The position numbers and the translations under genes are program-made. A stretch of 64,000 bases of DNA from Ptiloglossa arizonensis. Lineage: Eukaryota; Arthropoda; Insecta; Hymenoptera; Colletidae. The DNA is taken from the NCBI RefSeq assembly GCF_051014685.1, contig NW_027478900.1, positions 248,001 through 312,000 on the forward strand. Direction: 5' to 3'. Every line of letters starts with the position of its first letter. Position 1 is the first letter of the stretch. The notes under the pieces were generated by a model, which had not been told where the DNA came from, did no database searches, and was given only the letters and a program-made list of their open reading frames with translations. This document shows, in pieces, positions 1 to 11,075 of the stretch.

Positions 1-35
1 AGTTATTCGTTTCAAGCATCAGAACTGCGCAAATT

Positions 36-48
36 TTGAGTTTCTCAA
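36..48. other. Second short dyad, 5-bp arms (representative copy)
   Basis: TTGAG TTT CTCAA at monomer 36-48. Monomers with gaatttctc lose an arm pair, while gaggttctc monomers keep both arms. It sits next to the A/T tract at 31-37. A structural role is unproven, and an arm of this size can occur by chance. Confidence 0.55.
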
Positions 49-83
49 GCGTTTCTTACCTCCAAACTGCCATATCTCGCGAA

Positions 84-99
84 CGGATTTACCAATCCG
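84..99. other. Central imperfect dyad (representative copy)
   Basis: Monomer 84-99 is an inverted repeat: CGGATTG, 2 nt, CAATCCG in the consensus. This first copy has ttt at 88-90, which leaves 6-bp arms. The right arm carries a CCAAT pentamer (92-96), the core of an NF-Y site. Weakening variants are accgatcc (one G:T pair), accaattcg and the double-deletion form. Dyads of this kind are common in centromeric satellites and may extrude hairpins; that role is inference. Confidence 0.8.
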
Positions 100-132
100 C
101 AAAATTTCTGTTGCATCTGAAAGTAGAGACTC

Positions 133-149
133 GCCCGATTACAACGGTA
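133..149 (-). other. CENP-B-box-like 17-mer (representative copy)
   Basis: Read on the minus strand, this stretch is TACCGTTGTAATCGGGC. Against the published mammalian CENP-B box YTTCGTTGGAARCGGGA it agrees at 12 of 17 positions and at 7 of the 9 core bases (xTTCGxxxxAxxCGGGx); the two failing core bases are the TT of TTCG. Most monomers keep this form. Monomers with cgcacg and caatgg lose two further core bases. A 7/9 core match alone is expected about once per two monomers by chance, so similarity could be accidental. Confidence 0.3.
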
Positions 150-815
150 TGTGTAGTTTTCCCCTAGGCCGTTCCAGTTATTCGTTTCGAGCATCAGAAC
201 TGCGAAAATTTTGAGTTTCTCAAGCGTTTCTTACATCCAAACTGCCATATCTCGCGAACGGATTGACCGATCCGCAAAATTTCTGTTGCATCTGAAAGTA
301 GAAACTCGCCCGATTACAACGGTATGCGCACTTTTCCCCTAGGCCGTTCTGGTTATTCGTTTCAAGCATCAGAACTACGCAAATTTTGAGTTTCTCAAGC
401 GTTTCTTACCTCCAAACTACCATATCTCGCGAACGGATTGACCAATCCGCAAAATTTCTGTTGCATCTGAAAGTAGAGACTCGCCCGATTACAAAGGTAT
501 GTGTAGTTTTCCCCTAGGCCGTTCTAGTTATTCGTTTCGAGCATCAGAACTGCGCAAATTTTGAGTTTCTCAAGCGTTTCTTACCTCCAAACTGCCATAT
601 CTCGCGAACGGATTGACCAATCCGCAAAATTTCTGTTGCATCTGAAAGTAGAAGCTCGCCCGATTACAACGGTATGCGCACTTTTCCCCTAGGCCGTTCT
701 AGTTATTCTTTTCAAGCATCAGAACTGCCCAAATTTTGAGGTTCTCAAGCGTTTCTTACCTCAAAACTGCCATATCTCGCGAACGGATTGACCAATCCGC
801 AAAATTTCTGTTATA

Positions 816-1880
816 TCTGAAAGTAGAGACACGCCCGATTACAACGGTATGTGTAGTTTTCCCCTAGGCCGTTCCAGTTATTCGTTTCGAGCAACAGAAC
901 TGCGAAAATTTTGAATTTCTCCAGCGTTTCTTACATCCAAACTGCCATATCTCGCGAACGGATTGACCAATCCGCAAAATTTCTGTTGCATCTGAAAGTA
1001 GAAACTCGCCCGATTACAACGGTATGCGCACTTTTCCCCTAGGCCGTTCTAGTTATTCGTTTCAAGCATCAGAACTGCGAAAATTTTGAGTTTCTCAAGC
1101 GTTTCTTACCTCCAAACTGCCATATATCGCGAACGGATGGACCAATCCGCAAAATTTCTGTTGCATCTGAAAGTAGAAACTCGCACGATTACAATGGTAT
1201 GCGCACTTTTCCCCTAGGCCGTTCTAGTTATTCGTTTCAAGCATCAGAACTGCGCAAATTTTGAGTTTCTCAAGCGTTTCTTACATCCAAACTGCCATAT
1301 CTCGCGAACGGATTGACCAATCCGCAAAATTTCTGTTGCATCTGAAAGTAGAGACACGCCCGATTACAACGGTATGTGTAGTTTTCCCCTAGGCCGTTCC
1401 AGTTATTCGTTTCGAGCAACAGAACTGCGAAAATTTTGAATTTCTCCAGCGTTTCTTACATCCAAACTGCCATATCTCGCGAACGGATTGACCAATCCGC
1501 AAAATTTCTGTTGCATCTGAAAGTAGAAACTCGCCCGATTACAACGGTATGCGCACTTTTCCCCTAGGCCGTTCTAGTTATTCGTTTCAAGCATCAGAAC
1601 TGCGAAAATTTTGAGTTTCTCAAGCGTTTCTTACCTCCAAACTGCCATATCTCGCGAACGGATGGACCAATCCGCAAAATTTCTGTTGCATCTGAAAGTA
1701 GAAACTCGCACGATTACAATGGTATGCGCACTTTTCCCCTAGGCCGTTCTAGTTATTCGTTTCAAGCATCAGAACTGCGCAAATTTTGAGTTTCTCAAGC
1801 GTTTCTTACATCCAAACTGCCATATCTCGCGAACGGATTGACCAATCCGCAAAATTTCTGTTGCATCTGAAAGTAGAGAC
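816..1880. repeat. 525-bp (3-mer) tandem duplication, about 2 copies
   Basis: Bases 816-1340 are repeated at 1341-1865 and the match runs on to about 1880. Shared rare variants at a 525-bp shift include gcaacag, ctccagc, ggatggacc and cgcacg with caatgg. A private difference is catatatcgc in the first copy against catatctcgc in the second. The copies separate where gagacacg becomes gagactcg. Confidence 0.85.
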
Positions 1881-1955
1881 TCGCCCGATTACAACGGTAT
1901 GCGTAGTTTTCCCCTAGACCGTTCTAGTTATTCGTTTCGAGCATCAGAACTGCGC

Positions 1956-3110
1956 AAATTTTGAGTTTCTCAAGCGTTTCTTACCTCCAAACTGCCATAT
2001 CTCGCGAACGGATTGACCAATCCGCAAAATTTCTGTTGCATCTGAAAGTAGAAACTCGCCCGATTACAACGGTATGCGCACTTTTCCCCTAGGCCGTTCT
2101 AGTTATTCTTTTCAAGCATCAGAACAGCGCAAATTTTGAGGTTCTCAAGCGTTTCTTACCTCCAAACTGCCATATCTCTCGAACGGATTGACCAATACGC
2201 AAAATTTCTGTTGCATCTGAAAGTAGAGACACGCCCGATTACAACGGTATGTGTAGTTTTCCCCTAGGCCGTTCCAGTTATTCGTTTCGAGCATCAGAAC
2301 TGCGAAAATTTTGAATTTCTCAAGCGTTTCTTACATCCAAACTGCCATATCTCGCGAACGGATTGACCAATCCGCAAAATTTCTGTTGCATCTGAAAGTA
2401 GAAACTCGCCCGATTACAACGGTATGCGCACTTTTCCCCTAGGCCGTTCTGGTTATTCGTTTCAAGCATCAGAACAGCGCAAATTTTGAGTTTCTCAAGC
2501 GTTTCTTACCTCCAAACTGCCATATCTCGCGAACGGATTGACCAATCCGCAAAATTTCTGTTGCATCTGGAAGTAGAAACTCGCCCGATTACAACGGTAT
2601 GCGCACTTTTCCCCTAGGCCGTTCTAGTTATTCTTTTCAAGCATCAGAACAGCGCAAATTTTGAGGTTCTCAAGCGTTTCTTACCTCCAAACTGCCATAT
2701 CTCTCGAACGGATTGACCAATACGCAAAATTTCTGTTGCATCTGAAAGTAGAGACACGCCCGATTACAACGGTATGTGTAGTTTTCCCCTAGGCCGTTCC
2801 AGTTATTCGTTTCGAGCATCAGAACTGCGAAAATTTTGAATTTCTCAAGCGTTTCTTACATCCAAACTGCCATATCTCGCGAACGGATTGACCAATCCGC
2901 AAAATTTCTGTTGCATCTGAAAGTAGAAACTCGCCCGATTACAACGGTATGCGCACTTTTCCCCTAGGCCGTTCTGGTTATTCGTTTCAAGCATCAGAAC
3001 AGCGCAAATTTTGAGTTTCTCAAGCGTTTCTTACCTCCAAACTGCCATATCTCGCGAACGGATTGACCAATCCGCAAAATTTCTGTTGCATCTGGAAGTA
3101 GAAACTCGCA
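1956..3110. repeat. 525-bp (3-mer) tandem repeat, about 2.2 copies
   Basis: Copies at 1956-2480 and 2481-3005, with the match continuing to about 3110. Shared rare variants at +525 are ctctcgaacgg, caatacgc, gaacagcgc and, at the join, ctggaagtag (2567 and 3092). The 3-mer differs from the one at 816-1880, so this is a separate duplication event. Confidence 0.85.
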
Positions 3111-3158
3111 CGATTACAATGGTATGCGCACTTTTCCCCTAGGCCGTTCTAGTTATTC

Positions 3159-5258
3159 GTTTCAAGCATCAGAACTGCGCAAATTTTGAGTTTCTCAAGC
3201 GTTTCTTACATCCAAACTGCCATATCTCGCGAACGGATTGACCAATCCGCAAAATTTCTGTTGCATCTGAAAGTAGAGACTCGCCCGATTACAACGGTAT
3301 GTGTAGTTTTCCCCTAGGCCGTACTAGTTATTCGTTTCGAGCATCAGAACTGCGCAAATTTTGAGTTTCTCAAGCGTTTCTTACCTCCAAACTGCCATAT
3401 CTCGCGAACGGATTGACCAATCCGCAAAATTTCTGTTGCATCTGAAAGTAGAAACTCGCGCGATTACAACGGTATGCGCACTTTTCCCCTAGGCCGTTCT
3501 AGTTATTCCTTTCAAGCATCAGAACTGCGCAAATTTTGAGGTTCTCAAGCGTTTCTTACCTCCAAACTGCCATATCTCGCGAACGGATTGACCAATCCGC
3601 AAAATTTCTGTTGCATCTGAAAGTAGAGACACGCCCGATTACAACGGTATGTGTAGTTTTCCCCTAGGCCGTTCCAGTTATTCGTTTCGAGCATCAGAAC
3701 TGCGAAAATTTTGAATTTCTCAAGCGTTTCTTACATCCAAACTGCCATATCTCGCGAACGGATTGACCAATCCGCAAAATTTCTGTTGCATCTGAAAGTA
3801 GAAACTCGCCCGATTACAACAGTATGCGCATTTTTTCCCTAGGCCGTTCTAGTTATTCGTTTCGAGCATCAGAACTGCGCAAATTTTGAGTTTCTCAAGC
3901 GTTTCTTACCTCCAAACTGCCATATCTCGCGAACGGATTGACCAATCCGCAAAATTTCTGTTGCATCTGAAAGTAGAGACACGCCCGATTACAACGGTAT
4001 GTGTAGTTTTCCCCTAGGCCGTACCAGTTATTCGTTTCGAGCATCAGAACTGCGAAAATTTTGAATTTCTCAAGCGTTTCTTACATCCAAACTGCCATAT
4101 CTCGCGAACGGATTGACCAATCCGCAAAATTTCTGTTGCATCTGAAAGTAGAAACTCGCCCGATTACAACAGTATGCGCATTTTTCCCCTAGGCCGTTCT
4201 AGTTATTCGTTTCGAGCATCAGAACTGCGCAAATTTTGAGTTTCTCAAGCGTTTCTTACCTCCAAACTGCCATATCTCGCGAACGGATTGACCAATCCGC
4301 AAAATTTCTGTTGCATCTGAAAGTAGAAACTCGCCCGATTACAACGGTATGCGCATTTTTCCCCTAGGCCGTTCTAGTTATTCGTTTCAAGAATCAGAAC
4401 TGCGCAAATTTTGAGTTTCTCAAGCGTTTCTTACCTCCAAACTGCCATATCTCGCGAACGGATTGACCAATCCGCAAAATTTCTGTTGCATCTGAAAGTA
4501 GAAACTCGCCCGATTACATCGGTATGCGCACTTTTCCCCTAGGCCGTTCTAGTTATTCGTTTCAAGCATCAGAACTGCGCAAATTTTGAGTTTCTCAAGC
4601 GTTTCTTACATCCAAACTGCCATATCTCGCGAACGGATTGACCAATCCGCAAAATTTCTGTTGCATCTGAAAGTAGAAACTCGCCCGATTACAACGGTAT
4701 GCGCATTTTTCCCCTAGGCCGTTCTAGTTATTCGTTTCAAGCATCAGACCTGCGCAAATTTTGAGTTTCTCAAGCGTTTCTTACTTCCAAACTGCCATAT
4801 CTCGCGAACGGATTGACCAATCCGCAAAATTTCTGTTGCATCTGAAAGTAGAAACTCGCCCGATTACAACGGTATGTGTAGTTTTCCCCTAGGCCGTTCC
4901 AGTTATTCGTTTCAAGCATCAGAACTGCGCAAATTTTGAGTTTCTCAAGCGTTTCTTACATCCAAACTGCCATATCTCGCGAACGGATTGACCAATCCGC
5001 AAAATTTCTGTTGCATCTGAAAGTAGAGACTCGCCCGATTACAACGGTATGTGTAGTTTTCCCCTAGGCCGTTCTAGTTATTCGTTTCGAGCATCAGAAC
5101 TGCGCAAATTTTGAGTTTCTCAAGCGTTTCTTACCTCCAAACTGCCATATCTCGCGAACGGATTGACCAACCCGCAAAATTTCTGTTGCATCTGAAAGTA
5201 GAAACTCGCCCGATTACAACGGTATGCGCACTTTTCCCCTAGGCCGTTCTAGTTATTC
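3159..5258. repeat. 2100-bp HOR (12-mer), copy 1
   Basis: First of two adjacent 12-monomer units. Diagnostic variants also present 2100 bp downstream are cgcgcgatt (3458), the T-run form gcattttttccc (about 3827), gtaccagtt (4021), caagaatcag (4389), cagacctgc (4746) and caacccgc (5168). The copies differ near the left end at gtactag (3331) against gttctag (5431). From about 3332 onward I saw no difference at the variant sites compared. Confidence 0.9.
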
Positions 5259-7358
5259 CTTTCAAGCATCAGAACTGCGCAAATTTTGAGGTTCTCAAGC
5301 GTTTCTTACATCCAAACTGCCATATCTCGCGAACGGATTGACCAATCCGCAAAATTTCTGTTGCATCTGAAAGTAGAGACTCGCCCGATTACAACGGTAT
5401 GTGTAGTTTTCCCCTAGGCCGTTCTAGTTATTCGTTTCGAGCATCAGAACTGCGCAAATTTTGAGTTTCTCAAGCGTTTCTTACCTCCAAACTGCCATAT
5501 CTCGCGAACGGATTGACCAATCCGCAAAATTTCTGTTGCATCTGAAAGTAGAAACTCGCGCGATTACAACGGTATGCGCACTTTTCCCCTAGGCCGTTCT
5601 AGTTATTCCTTTCAAGCATCAGAACTGCGCAAATTTTGAGGTTCTCAAGCGTTTCTTACCTCCAAACTGCCATATCTCGCGAACGGATTGACCAATCCGC
5701 AAAATTTCTGTTGCATCTGAAAGTAGAGACACGCCCGATTACAACGGTATGTGTAGTTTTCCCCTAGGCCGTTCCAGTTATTCGTTTCGAGCATCAGAAC
5801 TGCGAAAATTTTGAATTTCTCAAGCGTTTCTTACATCCAAACTGCCATATCTCGCGAACGGATTGACCAATCCGCAAAATTTCTGTTGCATCTGAAAGTA
5901 GAAACTCGCCCGATTACAACAGTATGCGCATTTTTTCCCTAGGCCGTTCTAGTTATTCGTTTCGAGCATCAGAACTGCGCAAATTTTGAGTTTCTCAAGC
6001 GTTTCTTACCTCCAAACTGCCATATCTCGCGAACGGATTGACCAATCCGCAAAATTTCTGTTGCATCTGAAAGTAGAGACACGCCCGATTACAACGGTAT
6101 GTGTAGTTTTCCCCTAGGCCGTACCAGTTATTCGTTTCGAGCATCAGAACTGCGAAAATTTTGAATTTCTCAAGCGTTTCTTACATCCAAACTGCCATAT
6201 CTCGCGAACGGATTGACCAATCCGCAAAATTTCTGTTGCATCTGAAAGTAGAAACTCGCCCGATTACAACAGTATGCGCATTTTTCCCCTAGGCCGTTCT
6301 AGTTATTCGTTTCGAGCATCAGAACTGCGCAAATTTTGAGTTTCTCAAGCGTTTCTTACCTCCAAACTGCCATATCTCGCGAACGGATTGACCAATCCGC
6401 AAAATTTCTGTTGCATCTGAAAGTAGAAACTCGCCCGATTACAACGGTATGCGCATTTTTCCCCTAGGCCGTTCTAGTTATTCGTTTCAAGAATCAGAAC
6501 TGCGCAAATTTTGAGTTTCTCAAGCGTTTCTTACCTCCAAACTGCCATATCTCGCGAACGGATTGACCAATCCGCAAAATTTCTGTTGCATCTGAAAGTA
6601 GAAACTCGCCCGATTACATCGGTATGCGCACTTTTCCCCTAGGCCGTTCTAGTTATTCGTTTCAAGCATCAGAACTGCGCAAATTTTGAGTTTCTCAAGC
6701 GTTTCTTACATCCAAACTGCCATATCTCGCGAACGGATTGACCAATCCGCAAAATTTCTGTTGCATCTGAAAGTAGAAACTCGCCCGATTACAACGGTAT
6801 GCGCATTTTTCCCCTAGGCCGTTCTAGTTATTCGTTTCAAGCATCAGACCTGCGCAAATTTTGAGTTTCTCAAGCGTTTCTTACTTCCAAACTGCCATAT
6901 CTCGCGAACGGATTGACCAATCCGCAAAATTTCTGTTGCATCTGAAAGTAGAAACTCGCCCGATTACAACGGTATGTGTAGTTTTCCCCTAGGCCGTTCC
7001 AGTTATTCGTTTCAAGCATCAGAACTGCGCAAATTTTGAGTTTCTCAAGCGTTTCTTACATCCAAACTGCCATATCTCGCGAACGGATTGACCAATCCGC
7101 AAAATTTCTGTTGCATCTGAAAGTAGAGACTCGCCCGATTACAACGGTATGTGTAGTTTTCCCCTAGGCCGTTCTAGTTATTCGTTTCGAGCATCAGAAC
7201 TGCGCAAATTTTGAGTTTCTCAAGCGTTTCTTACCTCCAAACTGCCATATCTCGCGAACGGATTGACCAACCCGCAAAATTTCTGTTGCATCTGAAAGTA
7301 GAAACTCGCCCGATTACAACGGTATGCGCACTTTTCCCCTAGGCCGTTCTAGTTATTC
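5259..7358. repeat. 2100-bp HOR (12-mer), copy 2
   Basis: Second copy of the 12-mer, carrying the same rare variants at +2100. It ends where the next monomer has cgtttc at its start and ctcgagcg (7395) instead of the cctttc and gaggttc that open this copy. Near identity over about 1.9 kb indicates a recent unequal exchange, or an assembly duplication that long reads would need to exclude. Confidence 0.9.
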
Positions 7359-9090
7359 GTTTCAAGCATCAGAACTGCGCAAATTTTGAGTTTCTCGAGC
7401 GTTTCTTACTTCCAAACTGCCATATCTCGCGAACGGATTGACCAATTCGCAAAATTTCTGTTGCATCTGAAAGTAGAGACTCGCCCGATTACAACGGTAT
7501 GTGTAGTTTTCCCCTAGGCCGTTCCAGTTATTCGTTTCGAGCATCAGAACTGCGAAAATTTTGAATTTCTCAAGTGTTTCTTACATCCAAACTGCCATAT
7601 CTCGCGAACGGATTGACCAATCCGCAAAATTTCTGTTGCATCTGAAAGTAGAAACTCGCCCGATTACAACGGTATGTGTAGTTTTCCCCTAGGCCGTTCC
7701 AGTTATTCGTTTCGAGCATCAGAACTGCGAAAATTTTGAATTTCTCAAGCGTTTCTTACATCCAAACTGCCATATCTCGCGAACGGATTGACCAATCCGC
7801 AAAATTTCTGTTGCATCTGAAAGTAGAAACTCGCCCGATTACAACGGTATGCGCACTTTTCCCCTAGGCCGTTCTGGTTATTCGTTTCAAGCATCAGAAC
7901 AGCGCAAATTTTGAGTTTCTCAAGCGTTTCTTACCTCCAAACTGCCATATCTCGCGAACGGATTGTCCAATCCGCAAAATTTCTGTTGCATCTGAAAGTA
8001 GAAACTCGCACGATTACAATGGTATGCGCACTTTTCCCCTAGGCCGTTCTAGTTATTCGTTTCAAGCATCAGAACTGCGCAAATTTTGAGTTTCTCAAGC
8101 GTTTCTTACATCCAAACTGCCATATCTCGCGAACGGATTGACCAATCCGCAAAATTTCTGTTGCATCTGAAAGTAGAGACTCGCCCGATTACAACGGTAT
8201 GTGTAGTTTTCCCCTAGGCCGTTCTAGTTATTCGTTTCGAGCATCAGAACTGCGCAAATTTTGAGTTTCTCAAGCGTTTCTTACCTCCAAACTGCCATAT
8301 CTCGCGAACGGATTGACCAATCCGCAAAATTTATGTTGCATCTGAAAGTAGAAACTCGCCCGATTACAACGGTATGCGCACATTTCCCCTAGGCCGTTCT
8401 AGTTATTCGTTTCAAGCATCAGAACTGCGCAAATTTTGAGTTTCTCAAGCGTTTCTTACTTCCAAACTGCCATATCTCGCGAACGGATTGACCAATTCGC
8501 AAAATTTCTGTTGCATCTGAAAGTAGAGACTCGCCCGATTACAACGGTATGTGTAGTTTTCCCCTAGGCCGTTCCAGTTATTCGTTTCGAGCATCAGAAC
8601 TGCGAAAATTTTGAATTTCTCAAGTGTTTCTTACATCCAAACTGCCATATCTCGCGAACGGATTGACCAATCCGCAAAATTTCTGTTGCATCTGAAAGTA
8701 GAAACTCGCCCGATTACAACGGTATGTGTAGTTTTCCCCTAGGCCGTTCCAGTTATTCGTTTCGAGCATCAGAACTGCGAAAATTTTGAATTTCTCAAGC
8801 GTTTCTTACATCTAAACTGCCATATCACGCGAACGGATTGACCAATCCGCAAAATTTCTGTTGCATCTGAAAGTACAAACTCGTCCGATTACAACGGTAT
8901 GCGCACTTTTGCCCTAGGCCGTCCTAGTTATTAGTTTCAAGCATCAGAACTGAGAAAATTTTGAGTTTCTCAAGCGTTTCTTATATCCAAACTGCCATAC
9001 CTCGCGAACGGATTGACCAATCCGCAAAATTTCTGTTGCATCTGAAAGTAGATACTCGCCCGATTACAAAGGTATGCGTACTTTTCCCCT
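7258..9090. repeat. Segment duplicated 6.12 kb downstream (left copy)
   Basis: Matches 13382-15214 at a shift of 6124 bp, which is 35 monomers minus the 1-bp deletion near 13015. Shared rare marks are caacccgc, ctcgagcg (7395/13519), caagtgt, ttatgttg (8331/14455), caattcgc, tctaaactgc with catatcacgc, and gatactcg with acaaagg. About eight single-base differences were seen, such as tgtcc/tgacc at 7964 and tacaaac/tagaaac near 8876. The segment overlaps the first 9-mer unit, so it predates or accompanied that expansion. Confidence 0.8.
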
Positions 9091-9500
9091 AGGCCGTTCC
9101 AGTTATTCGTTTCGAGCATCAGAACTGTGAAAATTTTGAATTTCTCAAGTGTTTCTTACATCCAAACTGCCATATCTCGCGAACGGATTGACCAATCCGC
9201 AAAATTTCTGTTGCATCTGAAAGTAGAAACTCGCCCGATTACAACGGTATGTGTAGTTTTCCCCTAGGCCGTTCCAGTTATTCGTTTCGAGCATCAGAAC
9301 TGCGAAAATTTTGAATTTCTCAAGCGTTTCTTACATCTAAACTGCGATATCACGCGAACGGATTGACCAATCCGCAAAATTTCTGTTGCATCTGAAAGTA
9401 CAAACTCGTCCGATTACAACGGTATGCGCACTTTTGCCCTAGGCCGTTCTAGTTATTAGTTTCAAGCATCAGAACTGAGAAAATTTTGAGTTTCTCAAGC
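7926..9500. repeat. 1575-bp HOR (9-mer), copy 1 of 3
   Basis: Defined by marks spaced exactly 1575 bp apart: gattgtccaa (7961, 9536, 11111), ttatgttg (8331, 9906, 11481) and two tacaaactcgtcc monomers per unit (8875/9400, 10450/10975, 12025/12550). Upstream of about 7926 the sequence no longer matches the next unit (ggttattcg and gaacagcgc against ttagtttc and gaactgaga). Private changes here include catacc near 8999, gtcctag near 8931 and ctgcgatat near 9344. Confidence 0.9.
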
Positions 9501-11075
9501 GTTTCTTACCTCCAAACTGCCATATCTCGCGAACGGATTGTCCAATCCGCAAAATTTCTGTTGCATCTGAAAGTAGAAACTCGCACGATTACAATGGTAT
9601 GCGCACTTTTCCCCTAGGCCGTTCTAGTTATTCGTTTCAAGCATCAGAACTGCGCAAATTTTGAGTTTCTCAAGCGTTTCTTACATCCAAACTGCCATAT
9701 CTCGCGAACGGATTGACCAATCCGCAAAATTTCTGTTGCATCTGAAAGTAGAGACTCGCCCGATTACAACGGTATGTGTAGTTTTCCCCTAGGCCGTTCT
9801 AGTTATTCGTTTCGAGCATCAGAACTGCGCAAATTTTGAGTTTCTCAAGCGTTTCTTACCTCCAAACTGCCATATCTCGCGAACGGATTGACCAATCCGC
9901 AAAATTTATGTTGCATCTGAAAGTAGAAACTCGCCCGATTACAACGGTATGCGCACATTTCCCCTAGGCCGTTCTAGTTATTCGTTTCAAGCATCAGAAC
10001 TGCGCAAATTTTGAGTTTCTCAAGCGTTTCTTACTTCCAAACTGCCATATCTCGCGAACGGATTGACCAATTCGCAAAATTTCTGTTGCATCTGAAAGTA
10101 GAGACTCGCCCGATTACAACGGTATGTGTAGTTTTCCCCTAGGCCGTTCTGGTTATTCGTTTCGAGCATCAGAACTGCGAAAATTTTGAATTTCTCAAGT
10201 GTTTCTTACATCCAAACTGCCATATCTCGCGAACGGATTGACCAATCCGCAAAATTTCTGTTGCATCTGAAAGTAGAAACTCGCCCGATTACAACGGTAT
10301 GTGTAGTTTTCCCCTAGGCCGTTCCAGTTATTCGTTTCGAGCATCAGAACTGCGAAAATTTTGAATTTCTCAAGTGTTTCTTACATCTAAACTGCCATAT
10401 CACGCGAACGGATTGACCAATCCGCAAAATTTCTGTTGCATCTGAAAGTACAAACTCGTCCGATTACAACGGTATGCGCACTTTTGCCCTAGGCCGTTCT
10501 AGTTATTAGTTTCAAGCATCAGAACTGAGAAAATTTTGAGTTTCTCAAGCGTTTCTTATATCCAAACTGCCATATCTCGCGAACGGATTGACCAATCCGC
10601 AAAATTTCTGTTGCATCTGAAAGTAGATACTCGCCCGATTACAAAGGTATGCGTACTTTTCCCCTAGGCCGTTCCAGTTATTCGTTTCGAGCATCAGAAC
10701 TGTGAAAATTTTGAATTTCTCAAGTGTTTCTTACATCCAAACTGCCATATCTCGCGAACGGATTGACCAATCCGCAAAATTTCTGTTGCATCTGAAAGTA
10801 GAAACTCGCCCGATTACAACGGTATGTGTAGTTTTCCCCTAGGCCGTTCCAGTTATTCGTTTCGAGCATCAGAACTGCGAAAATTTTGAATTTCTCAAGC
10901 GTTTCTTACATCTAAACTGCCATATCACGCGAACGGATTGACCAATCAGCAAAATTTCTGTTGCATCTGAAAGTACAAACTCGTCCGATTACAACGGTAT
11001 GCGCACTTTTGCCCTAGGCCGTTCTAGTTATTAGTTTCAAGCATCAGAACTGAGAAAATTTTGAGTTTCTCAAGC
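9501..11075. repeat. 1575-bp HOR (9-mer), copy 2 of 3
   Basis: Middle copy. Private differences are gttctggtt near 10146 where the others have gttccagtt, caagtg near 10377 where the others have caagcg, and caatcagc near 10946. Contains both 525-bp-spaced sub-blocks with gccctagg and ttagtttc, so the 9-mer itself holds an older 3-mer duplication. Confidence 0.9.

Larger units (their letters stand above)
1..175 (+). repeat. Reference monomer used for phasing
   Basis: First complete copy; all monomer positions in this annotation use its numbering. Main variable positions across the window are: 1 (a/g), 9 (g/t/c), 14 (a/g), 19 (t/a), 26 (t/a), 28-30 (gc, ga, ag or a deletion), 40-41 (gt, at, gg), 47 (a/c), 50 (c/t), 59-62 (ctcc, atcc, ttcc, atct), 76-77 (tc, ac, cc), 90-97 (dyad arms), 103 (a/g), 127 (g/a), 132-135 and 144-147 (CENP-B-like box), 151-155 (tgtag/cgcac) and 174-175. 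This copy is the gagac/gtgtag type, with ttt in place of ttg at 88-90. The start point is a convention, not a biological boundary. Confidence 0.95.
1..815. repeat. Mixed monomers with loose 350-bp alternation
   Basis: Monomers with gagac at 126-130 plus gtgtag at 151-156 tend to alternate with monomers carrying gaaac plus gcgcac, giving an imperfect 2-mer pattern. The monomer at 701 carries a rare set (ttcttttc at its start, gaggttc, tcaaaactgc) and is followed at 876 by one with gcaacag and ctccagc. This pair recurs many times after 21.6 kb, so the left edge is not a separate family. No longer HOR is closed within this stretch. Confidence 0.8.

Noticed and set aside
1..30. CENP-B-like match on the plus strand at the monomer start (ttcgtttcaagcatc)
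   Set aside because: It agrees with TTCG, A and one C of the core (6 of 9) but lacks GGG, and many monomers have ttcgag, losing the A as well. The minus-strand match at 133-149 is better.
16..150. Ancestral half-monomer duplication (cgcaaatttt at 28-37 against cgcaaaattt at 98-107; gcatcagaa against gcatctgaa)
   Set aside because: The two resemblances imply different offsets (about 70 and 97), and the sequence between does not align. Probably chance similarity of A/T-rich words.
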